A DNA stretch of 64,000 nucleotides, from assembly GCF_036327755.1 (NCBI RefSeq), contig NZ_CP109596.1:8246001-8310000 (forward strand), written 5' to 3'. The notes below the pieces were generated by a model, which was not told where the DNA came from, did not search any database, and saw only the letters and a list, made by a program, of their open reading frames with translations. Numbering within the stretch: the first letter of the stretch is position 1; each line of letters begins with the position of its first letter. This document shows positions 42,524-51,237 of the stretch, in pieces. Source of the DNA: Nocardia sp. NBC_01503 (GTDB taxonomy: Bacteria; Actinomycetota; Actinomycetes; Mycobacteriales; Mycobacteriaceae). A program made the position numbers and the translations under genes.

Positions 42524-43630
42524 ATGATGGTGGTACGGGTCGGCGTCGTGGATCTGCTTTCACTTCGGCCGGACAGCATGACGAAACGCGTATTCGTCGA
42601 GGCGGTGCGCGGAGCGACCGAACGGCTCGGGTGGGTGATGCCGGAGTCGCCGTTCGATGGTGATGCGCCGACTGCGCGAGGCACGGAAACCACTCTCGGC
42701 CAGAGTAATTCGCCCGGTGTTGCGCTAGCCGAGCTCGGCGGACTCGACGATGTCGGCGCGCGGGTGGAGCTGACTTGCTTCGGGATCGATCCGCTCGGTT
42801 CGCCCGACGCGGTCGACTGGCCCGCACTGGCCGCGATGGACGCGCTGATCATCAGCGGCAGTGAGCCCACCGCGACCGATATCGCGGATGAACCATGCCT
42901 GGCGATCATCGAGCGGCTGCTGCGGGAGTGCTCGGGCACCGCCTCGCTGCTGTTCTCGTGCCAATCCGCGCATGCCGCGCTGTATCTGCTGCACGGGTTG
43001 CGCCGCCAGCGGCTGACGGAGCGCTGCCATGGTGTTTTCGATCATCGGGTTCAGCTAGCACCGGGAGCTCTCGGACTTGGTGAAATAAATTCTGCCGCAG
43101 CGGATTTCGCGAACGGTCCGGAGGCCGTACTGACAGCGGGACTCACCACGCCTGTGCGCGCGCCACATTCGCGGTGGAATGTGATGACCTCGGCAGACGT
43201 GCGTTCGGCCGGACTCACCGTGCTCCTCGATTCCGAGGAAGCGGAATGGCAGTTGGCCATCGGCCCCGAAGGGCTGCGGCACGTCTTCATACAGGGCCAT
43301 CCCGAATATCTGCCGGACACCGTTGCCCGCGAGTATCGCCGGGACCTGCGTCGTTGGATCGCCGATCAGACGCTGCCATTCCCTCTGATTCCGGTGGGGT
43401 ACTTCCCGGCCGAGGTGCACGAGCGACTCACCGCGCATGCCGAATCGGTGCGCATCCATCGCGACCCGGCCCTGCTCGACGCACTGATGCTGCCCGCGGA
43501 TCACACCGAAGTGGCCCGCGACTGGTCCACACATTCGCAGACGTTCTTCGCGAATTGGCTGGAAGCCGTGCGGGATCGGCGCATACCGAAACGCGGGAGC
43601 GCGCTGTCGTCGTCGGAACCCGCCTACTGA
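42524..43630 (+). CDS. MetA-like homoserine O-acyltransferase family protein
   Basis: 368 residues of the MetA fold (class I glutaminase-like). Matching elements: RVELTCFGID, DALIISGSEPT, the nucleophile region FSCQSAHAALYLLHGL (Cys146), CHGVFDHRV, and QGHPEYLPDTVAREYRRD with the catalytic His and Glu. True MetA enzymes acylate homoserine for methionine synthesis. The N-terminal 80 residues and the tail differ from E. coli MetA, and mycobacteria use MetX instead, so a different acceptor such as serine, or a side pathway, is possible. Two adjacent ATGs open the gene, preceded by AAGGA. Confidence 0.8.
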   Translation: MMVVRVGVVDLLSLRPDSMTKRVFVEAVRGATERLGWVMPESPFDGDAPTARGTETTLGQSNSPGVALAELGGLDDVGARVELTCFGIDPLGSPDAVDWPALAAMDALIISGSEPTATDIADEPCLAIIERLLRECSGTASLLFSCQSAHAALYLLHGLRRQRLTERCHGVFDHRVQLAPGALGLGEINSAAADFANGPEAVLTAGLTTPVRAPHSRWNVMTSADVRSAGLTVLLDSEEAEWQLAIGPEGLRHVFIQGHPEYLPDTVAREYRRDLRRWIADQTLPFPLIPVGYFPAEVHERLTAHAESVRIHRDPALLDALMLPADHTEVARDWSTHSQTFFANWLEAVRDRRIPKRGSALSSSEPAY

Positions 43631-43716
43631 GGTATGAGGAGAGCGCGTCTCCGTCGTCGTCCCCGCACGCCCGTCCGTCATCCCCGCATGCCTACCTGCC
43701 ATCACGGCGTGCTCAC

Positions 43717-43750
43717 CCGTCATCCCGGCATGCTTTTGGCCGGGATCCAC
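43717..43750. repeat. Palindromic repeat R6 (REP-like)
   Basis: Full family member between the MetA-like gene and the hydrolase; degenerate half-copies precede it (43677-43711). Confidence 0.85.
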
Positions 43751-43881
43751 ACAGGTCCCATACGCAGCACACCAGCCCCCGGCCGAGACGGAGCCTGCGT
43801 CTCGAGCAAGTCTGGGCGACGGTCCAACTTCGGTGGGGGTCCGGCACATTCAATCGTGTCCGAGGCAATAGGGTGTTCGCT

Positions 43882-44595
43882 ATGGCCTCGGACCGTTTGT
43901 ATTTTCGTCAGCTGCTCGCGGGTCGCGACTGGGCGGTCGGTGATCCGATCGCCACGCAGATGCGGAACTTCGCGTACCTGATCGGCGATCGGGAGACCGG
44001 CGACTGCGTGGTGGTCGACCCGGCGTACGCCGCCGCGGACCTGGTGGAGATCGCCGAGGCCGACGGGATGCGGCTGTCGGGTGTGCTGGCCACGCATCAT
44101 CATCCCGATCATGTCGGCGGCACCATGCTCGGCTTCACGCTCAGCGGAGTGAAGGAGCTGCTGGAGAAGGTCTCCGTGCCGGTGCACGTCAATGCCGAGG
44201 AGCTGCCGTGGGTCGCGAATGTCACCGGGATCGCGCCCAGTGAACTGACCGGGCACGCGCACGGGGATAAGGTCGCGGTCGGCGGATTCGAGATCGAGCT
44301 GCTGCACACACCCGGACATACGCCGGGTAGCCAGTGCTTCCTCTTCCAGGATCGGCTGATCGCGGGCGACACCCTGTTCGTCGATGGCTGCGGCCGCACC
44401 GACTTCCCCGGCGGCAACTCCGAGGATATGTTCCACAGCCTGCGCTCTTTGGCCGCGCTGCAAGGCAATCCGGTGGTGTACCCGGGTCACTGGTACTCCG
44501 AGGAGCCGAGCGCCGAGCTGACCAAGATCGTCGAGAAGAACTACGTCATGCGGCCGAAGACCTTGGACGAGTGGCAGATGTTCATACCCAGCTGA
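43882..44595 (+). CDS. Metallo-beta-lactamase-fold hydrolase (glyoxalase II-like)
   Basis: 237 residues. The metal-binding motif reads THHHPDHVGG, with further ligands in LLHTPGHTPGS, a bridging Asp in LIAGDTLFVDGCGRTDF and a late His in VVYPGHWY. This order matches the glyoxalase II/persulfide dioxygenase branch. The ATG at 43882 follows AGGG by eight bases. The longer frame upstream covers the repeat R6 and is not coding. Possible roles are thiol-ester or persulfide hydrolysis. Confidence 0.9.
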   Translation: MASDRLYFRQLLAGRDWAVGDPIATQMRNFAYLIGDRETGDCVVVDPAYAAADLVEIAEADGMRLSGVLATHHHPDHVGGTMLGFTLSGVKELLEKVSVPVHVNAEELPWVANVTGIAPSELTGHAHGDKVAVGGFEIELLHTPGHTPGSQCFLFQDRLIAGDTLFVDGCGRTDFPGGNSEDMFHSLRSLAALQGNPVVYPGHWYSEEPSAELTKIVEKNYVMRPKTLDEWQMFIPS

Positions 44596-44720
44596 TTTCG
44601 GTTGCGGGCGGCCAGGCGCGGCGGCCCGCGCGCTGACGGCTCGAGCAACATCGGCCCCAGGCCGGCGGGGGTGGAGACCTGCTCGGCGACGAATGCGTCA
44701 GGCCGCTTCTCCGAAAACGC

Positions 44721-44755
44721 AACGCCCGCTCCGAATCCCATTCGGAGCGGGCGTT
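44721..44755. terminator. Bidirectional terminator between the hydrolase and ilvE
   Basis: Perfect 16-bp stem aacgcccgctccgaat / attcggagcgggcgtt, loop ccc, flanked by aaaa and tttt, so it works on both strands. Confidence 0.92.
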
Positions 44756-44771
44756 TTCACGTGTGCGGGCG

Positions 44772-45872
44772 TTACGCCATGGTGCGCAGCCAGCCGTGGC
44801 TGTCGGCGAAGGTTCCGCGCTGGATACCGGTGAGGGTGTCCCGCAGCGCCATGGTGACCTCGCCCGGTTCGCCTCCGCCGATGACGAATTCGCCCTCGGC
44901 GGACTTCACCGTGCCGACCGGGGTGATCACCGCGGCGGTACCGCAGGCGAAAACCTCCGAGATTTCCCCGTTTTCAGCACCCTTGCGCCACTCGTCGACC
45001 GAAATCTTGCGCTCCTCAACGGGATACCCGGAATCGGCGGCAAGGGTGAGCAGCGAATCGCGGGTGATACCCGGCAGCAGCGAGCCGGACAGCTCCGGCG
45101 TCACCAACCGCGCCTGCGAGCCGGTGCCGAAGACGAAGAAGAGGTTATTGGTGCCCATCTCCTCGACGTACGCGCGCTCGATGGCATCGAGCCACACGAC
45201 CTGATCACAGCCCTCTTCGGAGGCTTGCTTCTGCGCCAGCAGCGAGGAGGCGTAGTTACCCGCGACCTTCGCCTCACCGGTACCGCCCGGGGCGGCACGC
45301 ACGTATTCGGTCGACAGCCACACCTTCACCGGCTTCACACCGCGCGGGAAGTACGCGCCCGCAGGCGAACCCAGCAGCAGGTACTTGTACGCGGCGGCGG
45401 GCTTCACACCCAGTCCGGCCTCGGTGGCGAACATGAACGGCCGCAGGTACAGCGACTCCTCACCACCGGCGGGCGGGACCCACGCGGAGTCGACTTCCAG
45501 CAGCTGACGCACGGATTCGATGAACAGCTCATCGGGCAGCTCGGCCATGGCCATGCGCGCCGCCGAGCGACGGAATCGCGCCGCATTGGCATCGACGCGG
45601 AAGGTCGCGATGCTGCCATCGGCCTGCCGGTACGCCTTCAACCCCTCGAAGATGGCCTGCCCGTAGTGGAACACCATGGTCGCCGGGTCCATGGACAGCG
45701 GTCCGTACGGTTCGACCTGCGGGTTCACCCACTCTCCATCGCGGTAGTCGATGGACACCATGTGATCGGTGAAGAACCGCCCGAATCCAGGGGCCGCGAG
45801 AATCTCCCGCCGTCGCTCCGCCGAGGTGGGCGCGGGGTGCGAGGTGCGGGTGAACTGCGCGGCGACTGTCAT
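44772..45872 (-). CDS. ilvE: Branched-chain amino acid aminotransferase
   Basis: 366 residues of the class IV (fold IV) PLP aminotransferases. Visible features: MDPATMVFHYGQAIFEGLKAYR near the start, the PLP lysine region EAKVAGNYASSLLAQ, AYVEEMGTNNLFFV, and the phosphate-binding EVFACGTAAVITPVG. It carries out the last step of Leu, Ile and Val synthesis. The ATG at 45872 was preferred; the frame upstream has no coding pattern. Same locus and orientation as Rv2210c. Confidence 0.95.
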   Translation of the reverse strand: MTVAAQFTRTSHPAPTSAERRREILAAPGFGRFFTDHMVSIDYRDGEWVNPQVEPYGPLSMDPATMVFHYGQAIFEGLKAYRQADGSIATFRVDANAARFRRSAARMAMAELPDELFIESVRQLLEVDSAWVPPAGGEESLYLRPFMFATEAGLGVKPAAAYKYLLLGSPAGAYFPRGVKPVKVWLSTEYVRAAPGGTGEAKVAGNYASSLLAQKQASEEGCDQVVWLDAIERAYVEEMGTNNLFFVFGTGSQARLVTPELSGSLLPGITRDSLLTLAADSGYPVEERKISVDEWRKGAENGEISEVFACGTAAVITPVGTVKSAEGEFVIGGGEPGEVTMALRDTLTGIQRGTFADSHGWLRTMA

Positions 45873-45967
45873 GACGGCGAGTTTAATTTGCCGGTCCAGC
45901 GGACACGCCGCCACCCACCCACCGGCCGGAAGTCGTGGCGTTTCGCCTGCGGGTCACCCGGCTTTTT

Positions 45968-46025
45968 CGTGCACTTGCCACCATCTTCAGGCGGAAAACC
46001 ACCCATCCGAAGCGGCAAGTGCACG
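45968..46025. repeat. Long-looped inverted repeat downstream of gcvT
   Basis: Perfect 12-bp arms cgtgcacttgcc (45968-45979) and ggcaagtgcacg (46014-46025) with a 34-nt loop. It lies between the gcvT stop (46036) and the ilvE start (45872). It could end gcvT transcription or bind a dimeric regulator. Confidence 0.6.
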
Positions 46026-46035
46026 ATTAGGACAG

Positions 46036-47202
46036 TTACGCGGTGTGCGGTTCCACGAACGGCGGCTTGACGACCTCACACTTGATGCGGCGACCACGCA
46101 CATCGACCTCGACCTCATCGCCGGGTTCGATCTTCGCGGCGGTATCGAGCAGCGCGAGCGCGATACCCACCTTGAGGCTCGGCGAGAACGTGCCGGAGGT
46201 GGTCTCACCGACCTGCTCGTCTCCGCGCATCACGGCCTGCCCCTGGCGCAGCACGCCACGATCGATTGCCTTGAGCCCCAGCAGCAGTCGCCGCGGACCG
46301 GCCGCCTTCTCCTGCTCCAACGCTTCCTTACCCCAGAACTCCGGCTTCTTCCAGCCGACAGCCCAGCCGGTGCGCGCCTGCAACGGCGAAATGTCAACGG
46401 AGAGTTCGTGTCCGTGCAGCGGGTAACCCATTTCGGTGCGCAGGGTATCGCGCGCGCCGAGCCCGGCGGCCTGACCACCCGCGGCTTCGACCTGCGTCAC
46501 CAGCGCCCGGAACACCGCCTCAGCATCATCCCACTTCGGCAGCAATTCGTACCCGTGCTCACCGGTGTAGCCGGTCCGGCACACGCGCACCGGCCGCCCC
46601 TCCCACTCGGCGTCGGCGTACGCCATGTACTCCATATCGGTCGGCAACCCCAGCGCCGCAAGCACTTCCGCCGACTTCGGCCCCTGCACCGCGAACACCG
46701 CATACCCGCGATGCTCATCGGTCACGGTGATGCCCTCGGGCGCCTGCTTCTTCAACTCGGCGACAACGGCCGCGGTATTGGCCGCATTCGGCACCAGGAA
46801 GATCTCGTCATCACTCACGTAATAGGCGATGAGGTCATCGATCACGCCACCCTCGGGCGTGCAGCACAACGTGTACTGCGCCTTCCCCGGGCGAATGCGG
46901 TTCAGGTCATTGCTCAACGCCGAGTTCACGAAAGCCGCAGCCCCGGTCCCCTTCACGGTGGCTTTGCCCAGGTGGCTGACATCGAACAGCCCGACAGCGG
47001 TCCGAACGGCGGTGTGCTCGCCCACGGTGCCCGCATACGAAACAGGCATCTCCCACCCCCCGAACGGAGCGAACGTCGCCCCGAGCTCGACGTGGACGTT
47101 ATGGATAGGTCCCTGCAGCAGCTTCTCGTCGGTCACCCGAAGCAGCTTATCGGTCTCCGCACCCACGTTTGTGATGCGGGCAATTCCCCCCACATCGGTC
47201 AT
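46036..47202 (-). CDS. gcvT: Glycine cleavage system T protein (aminomethyltransferase)
   Basis: 388 residues. Typical motifs: FAPFGGWEMPVSYAGTVGEH near residue 45, VGLFDVSHLGKA, the central QYTLCCTPEGGVIDDLIAYY, the GYTGEHGYEL loop and RDTLRTEMGYPLHGHEL. It transfers the methylene group from the H protein to tetrahydrofolate. The ATG at 47202 gives an extra 22 residues before the usual GTG-like start at 47136 but has a better ribosome site. Upstream on the other strand starts a T7SS cluster. Confidence 0.94.
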   Translation of the reverse strand: MTDVGGIARITNVGAETDKLLRVTDEKLLQGPIHNVHVELGATFAPFGGWEMPVSYAGTVGEHTAVRTAVGLFDVSHLGKATVKGTGAAAFVNSALSNDLNRIRPGKAQYTLCCTPEGGVIDDLIAYYVSDDEIFLVPNAANTAAVVAELKKQAPEGITVTDEHRGYAVFAVQGPKSAEVLAALGLPTDMEYMAYADAEWEGRPVRVCRTGYTGEHGYELLPKWDDAEAVFRALVTQVEAAGGQAAGLGARDTLRTEMGYPLHGHELSVDISPLQARTGWAVGWKKPEFWGKEALEQEKAAGPRRLLLGLKAIDRGVLRQGQAVMRGDEQVGETTSGTFSPSLKVGIALALLDTAAKIEPGDEVEVDVRGRRIKCEVVKPPFVEPHTA

Positions 47203-47250
47203 AGCAACCTGCGATAGAGTCTGCCGGAAGTTTGCAGTTGAGGGAGCACC

Positions 47251-47571
47251 ATGCCATTCGAAGTCAACCCCGACGGCCTCCGCGCCGCCGCGGGCGCGCT
47301 TGCCCTGCTCCCCGGCGATATAGACCGCGCTCCCCACCTCGCTGCCGAACCGGTTGCCGCGAAGATGCCCGGGTCCGCCGCGGGAGCCGCCCTCGGCCAA
47401 TCCGACGCATTGAGCCGTAAGGCGAAGGAAGTCCTGAAGGCGCGTTTCGACGAGTTCTCCACCGCCCTCACCCTCGCCGCCGACACCTACCAGGGCACCG
47501 ATACCGACGCCGCGAACCGCCTGGCAATGCTCCCCGATATCAACTCCGGCGACCCGCACGCGGGCCGGTGA
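47251..47571 (+). CDS. EspC/WXG100-like small T7SS protein
   Basis: 106 residues, helical, starting MPFEVNPDGLRAAAGAL. It has the EspC-like N-terminal pattern (basic dimer helix, then a central turn rich in Gly/Ala and a second helix FDEFSTALTLAADTYQG). The AGGGAG site precedes the ATG. The next gene starts four bases after its stop. Secretion as a heterodimer with that partner is inferred. Confidence 0.72.
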   Translation: MPFEVNPDGLRAAAGALALLPGDIDRAPHLAAEPVAAKMPGSAAGAALGQSDALSRKAKEVLKARFDEFSTALTLAADTYQGTDTDAANRLAMLPDINSGDPHAGR

Positions 47572-47575
47572 CCTC

Positions 47576-48982
47576 ATGCCCACTCCGCTTCAGGTCCTGA
47601 ACTGGGACGTATCCGGCTATCGAACAGCCGCCGACAATGCCGCTCACATCGCCGATGCCATTGTAAAAGCCTCCGGCACAATGCATTCCACCATCTATGA
47701 CCTCTTGTGGAAGGGTGTGGCCCGCCTGGGGGCGGAGGGAGAGGCCGACGCCGAACAAACCCAGATGCGCGCCGTCGCCACCGCATACGACGACCTCGCC
47801 GCCGCCTGTGCGGGTGCAGCCGAGGATATGGCGGATCCGATCGCCACCATCAAATCCATCATCCTGAACTACGTCCATCCGCCCGTCTCCATAGGCGACG
47901 ACTGGTCGATAACGGGTGTGGAGGATTGGGATTCCGAAGCGGGCATCCAACTCTCTCGTTTAGCGAGTTTGGCATCGACCCTGTTCGCCATGGATGCCCA
48001 ATGGGGCGCGAAGATCACCGAAGCCAACGGCGAATTGGAGGCAATGGCTCCGGCGTCGGCTCTCGCGGCGGCCCAGACCATCGGCCTGTCCGACACAACT
48101 TTCGACCCCCGCGCCGACCCCGATCGGCTCCGAACCTCGGCGGCGGCGTTCGAGCAGGTCTTCGGACGGCCACCGACCAGTCCCGCGGATTGGTCGACTG
48201 CCGAGGTGCTGAACCCCAAGAGCTACGACCCGAAGTATCAGGGCATCGGACCCGAGATTCGCGTGGTCCGCATCGACCCGGTGCACGGTCAGGGAGTGGT
48301 TCGGACGGGTCAATTCATCGAACAACGCGATGTCACCTCCACCCCGAAGGGCGTCAACCCTTTCCCGCGCGATCGCGGCGACAATCGCTCCGCCGATCCC
48401 CATTTCGATCCGGAGCACACGCGGGTGACCGCTTACGTCGATTACGAGAACGGCATCGTGGTCATGCGCCAGAACCCATCCGTCGAGCAGAACGACGACG
48501 GAACTCCCGGCGAGGTGAAAGTCGCGGCTCCCGAGGGTCGGGTTTGGCAGAACTCGGACGGAGCGGTGCGCTTGCAATACGACGCGGCGAACCCATTCGC
48601 ACCAAGCGTGGCGAAAAGCCATTCGCCGCTCGGTGACCATACGATCACCGTGAACGGCGATCTGGTCTTCACTCCCGGAGCCGACGGAGTCCGGGTCGAT
48701 GGAACACGGACCGATTACCCGTCACTGGAGGTCTACCAGGACCGGCCGAATGGGCAGAGCAGCACCATTGCCATCGATTCGGCCGTGACCGGCAGATCCT
48801 GGGGTCCGGCAGTGAACCTGCCGTTCCATCACGACATCGGTTCGGGTGCAAAGGCTTTCTCGGACTTTTATGACTGGAACCCGGTCTCCGATACCAAGAC
48901 CGCGATCAGACCGTCCGCGGAGCTCGGCCCCGTCACCGCGCCACCGCACGCCCCGGTACCCATAGCCAAAGGAATGATCTGA
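47576..48982 (+). CDS. T7SS substrate of unknown activity
   Basis: 468 residues. The first 200 are helical with W10 and a second Trp-rich region (LLWKGVARLG, then ITGVEDWDSEAGIQLS), as in ESX substrates with an N-terminal helical domain. The rest is mixed: a beta-rich segment (VRVTAYVDYENGIVVMRQNPS, RVWQNSDGAVRLQYDA) and a final ...SDFYDWNPVSD region. No toxin motif is recognised, but the layout, with two small membrane genes directly behind it, is that of a secreted effector with immunity. The stop overlaps the next ATG (TGATG). Confidence 0.65.
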   Translation: MPTPLQVLNWDVSGYRTAADNAAHIADAIVKASGTMHSTIYDLLWKGVARLGAEGEADAEQTQMRAVATAYDDLAAACAGAAEDMADPIATIKSIILNYVHPPVSIGDDWSITGVEDWDSEAGIQLSRLASLASTLFAMDAQWGAKITEANGELEAMAPASALAAAQTIGLSDTTFDPRADPDRLRTSAAAFEQVFGRPPTSPADWSTAEVLNPKSYDPKYQGIGPEIRVVRIDPVHGQGVVRTGQFIEQRDVTSTPKGVNPFPRDRGDNRSADPHFDPEHTRVTAYVDYENGIVVMRQNPSVEQNDDGTPGEVKVAAPEGRVWQNSDGAVRLQYDAANPFAPSVAKSHSPLGDHTITVNGDLVFTPGADGVRVDGTRTDYPSLEVYQDRPNGQSSTIAIDSAVTGRSWGPAVNLPFHHDIGSGAKAFSDFYDWNPVSDTKTAIRPSAELGPVTAPPHAPVPIAKGMI

Positions 48983-49293
48983 TGTCGCAGCGATCAGCGC
49001 CGGACGAACGGTATTGGAGGACGGCGACCTTCGGGATTGCCGCGCTTCTCGTCCTGCAGTCGGCGGTATTCGCGGTGAGCGTCGCGGTTATCGACCTCGA
49101 CGGCCCGGACTTTCCCCTCCGGGCGTTCCTGATAACGACGGGCATCAGCGCGTTGGCCGCTCTGCTGTTGCTGTGGCAACTGACCGGGTCGAACCGGGCC
49201 ATCGCATGGGCGGCCTTCGCGACCACCGGAACATGGCTTGCGGCAACAGTCTTCGAAATTCTCCTCTACAGCGGCGTAGGGATCGTGTGGTGA
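48982..49293 (+). CDS. Small membrane protein, candidate immunity A
   Basis: 103 residues and three to four membrane helices (TFGIAALLVLQSAVFAVSV, ITTGISALAALLLLWQL, AAFATTGTWLAATVFEILLY). It overlaps the substrate gene by one base and the next gene by four. No family recognised. Confidence 0.65.
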   Translation: MSQRSAPDERYWRTATFGIAALLVLQSAVFAVSVAVIDLDGPDFPLRAFLITTGISALAALLLLWQLTGSNRAIAWAAFATTGTWLAATVFEILLYSGVGIVW

Positions 49294-49586
49294 CGGCATT
49301 CAACGGACCTGTACCCGGGCATACCCCTCGGTTCGGCCGTGCCTCGTTCATCAGTGCGGCGATCGGTGGATTCCTGAACGTCACATCTCTGTTCAGCCTC
49401 GGCTTCGCGTACTTCTTCCTGGGGCTCTTCTTCCTGGTCGAACTGGCGGTTATCGCGGTGCTGTACGGCACCGGCGGTCGAGCGCGGCAGGTCGGTGTCG
49501 GGCTCGCGGTCACCTTCCTCAGCACACTGGCCATCATCGTCCTGATGTTGTGCACGGTATGGCTGCGAGACCACTGGATTCGGTGA
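49290..49586 (+). CDS. Small membrane protein, candidate immunity B
   Basis: 98 residues from a GTG that overlaps the preceding stop (GTGTGGTGA). Two to three hydrophobic segments (SLGFAYFFLGLFFLVELAV, VTFLSTLAIIVLMLC) and a basic tail (LRDHWIR). It may pair with the 103-residue protein in one complex. Confidence 0.6.
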   Translation: MTAFNGPVPGHTPRFGRASFISAAIGGFLNVTSLFSLGFAYFFLGLFFLVELAVIAVLYGTGGRARQVGVGLAVTFLSTLAIIVLMLCTVWLRDHWIR

Positions 49587-49607
49587 GTCACCGACCCGCG
49601 CTGGCGG

Positions 49608-50567
49608 TCATGACACCGTCAGGGTTGGCTTGAGCATTGCGAGAAAGTGCTGCTCGTCGAGGACTTCGATGTGTTGTCCTTGGGCTCGGAGTTGGGTGGC
49701 GCGGTGGGCCTTGGTCGTGGTGAAGGTTGAAGGGTCTCGGCCGGTGAAGCCGTCGCCGATCACCAGGCAGGTGGTGCGTTTGGTGACGTTCTTGGCGGGG
49801 GTGGCGCCGCAGGCGGCGATGATGTTCCAGGCTTCCTGGCGAGTGAGGGTGGTGAGATCGCCTGTGAAGACGATGGTTTGGCCGTGGAGGGGGTGAGTTG
49901 GGTCGATGCCGGTGACCTCCGGCAGGACCAGTTCCTCGCGGGCGAAGAAGGTGCGGCGGGGGCGTGGGACTTCCACTCGGAGTGGGGGTTTCGGGCGGGT
50001 GCGGTAGGGGCGGTCGGAGCCGAGGCGTTCGAGGTCGTTCAGAGAGGTGATGCCGGTGCGGGCGGACAGGGCCAGGACGATGTCGGCGGCAGCTGTGGCG
50101 TCGGCGGCGGCGTTGTGGTGGGCGAGGAGGGAGATGTCGAGAGCTTCGGCTACATCGGGGAGGCGGTAGCTGTCCAGGTCGAGGTGGCGGCGGGACATGG
50201 TCAGAGTGCAGGTGAAATCCCAATTCGGAGCGGGGATTTCGCTGTGTCGGCAGGCTTCGCGAATCGCGCCGCTGTCGAACCCGGCATTGTGGGCTACCAG
50301 GGGCAGGTCCGCGACGGCTTCGAGGACCTCCGGGAAGCACTCGGCGAAGACGGGTTCATCCGCCACCATCATGGGCGAAATGCCGTGAACGCGAATGTTA
50401 TGGCGGGAGAAGAAGTCCACGGATCGCGGTGGACGGCACAACCAGGAGTGAGTGGCCAGGCGTATGCCGTCGCGAACGATCGCCACGCCGACGGCGCAGA
50501 TGCTGCCGCGCGAGGAGTTGGCGGTCTCGACATCCAGGGCCGCGAAGGAGAGTCCGGGCATCGTCAC
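49608..50567 (-). CDS. DEDDh 3'-5' exonuclease with BRCT domain
   Basis: 319 residues. The exonuclease motifs are visible: Exo I DVETAN, Exo II NAGFDSG and Exo III HNAAADATA (DEDDh class, as in DNA polymerase III epsilon). The C-terminal 80 residues have a BRCT pattern (GQTIVFTGDLTTLTRQEAWNII, then TTCLVIGDG). Such stand-alone proofreading-type nucleases take part in DNA repair. The GTG start overlaps the stop of the upstream hypothetical gene (GTGA), so they are coupled. Confidence 0.9.
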   Translation of the reverse strand: MTMPGLSFAALDVETANSSRGSICAVGVAIVRDGIRLATHSWLCRPPRSVDFFSRHNIRVHGISPMMVADEPVFAECFPEVLEAVADLPLVAHNAGFDSGAIREACRHSEIPAPNWDFTCTLTMSRRHLDLDSYRLPDVAEALDISLLAHHNAAADATAAADIVLALSARTGITSLNDLERLGSDRPYRTRPKPPLRVEVPRPRRTFFAREELVLPEVTGIDPTHPLHGQTIVFTGDLTTLTRQEAWNIIAACGATPAKNVTKRTTCLVIGDGFTGRDPSTFTTTKAHRATQLRAQGQHIEVLDEQHFLAMLKPTLTVS

Positions 50568-51103
50568 CGCACCACGAGGGGCAGCGGGCGGGCGGCGGGA
50601 CCTCCTTGTTCGGTCAGGAAATGTCTTGCCACTCGTAAGGATTCGAAGTCCGACCAGGCGTCGGCCAGGCCGGCGATGCCGCGCGCCAAAACCAGTACGT
50701 CGTAGACGATTTCATCCACCACACACGGCGCCTGCCGTGCTTGTGCGGGGTGGACGAACTCCGGCCACTCCGGACGGATCGGCTTATTCGACTGTGCTGC
50801 TTGATATTCTGTGAACAGCGAGTCCGCGGCCTCGACCTCGGCTTGCGCGGCGGCGAATGTCGCGTCGAGATCCACGACCGCGGCGGTGGCGACTTCCTCC
50901 GCAACCCCATCGCACCACACCGCGTCATACCCGGCGGTGAGCGTCCCGACGACCTCCGCGTCATCGGCGGCAACCACCCAAGCGCCCGATAACCGCGAAA
51001 GCCCAATCGCTCGACCGACATTCACATGCCAAACGACCAACCGGTCCCCCCTCTTGTCGAGCACTATTACAAGAGACAACACGGTCTGAGTCGCACTGAT
51101 CAT
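50564..51103 (-). CDS. Hypothetical protein coupled to the exonuclease
   Basis: 179 residues from an ATG at 51103. The N-terminal part is beta-rich with a hydrophobic LSLVIVLDKRGDRLVVWHV; the C-terminal part is a long helix (VAEEVATAAVVDLDATF). No motif recognised and no membrane helix. It overlaps the exonuclease gene by four bases, so a link to DNA repair is possible. Confidence 0.6.
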   Translation of the reverse strand: MISATQTVLSLVIVLDKRGDRLVVWHVNVGRAIGLSRLSGAWVVAADDAEVVGTLTAGYDAVWCDGVAEEVATAAVVDLDATFAAAQAEVEAADSLFTEYQAAQSNKPIRPEWPEFVHPAQARQAPCVVDEIVYDVLVLARGIAGLADAWSDFESLRVARHFLTEQGGPAARPLPLVVR

Positions 51104-51237
51104 GACGCTCCGAGGTCGCGGCGGATGCTCTGCACCGGCCACCGTAGACCATGGGTCCGACAGACTCGCCGATTCGGGTAAGCCGACCCGGCGGTACCGG
51201 CCGCGTCGACGTCTACGATCGCGCAGCCGCCAAGGGC

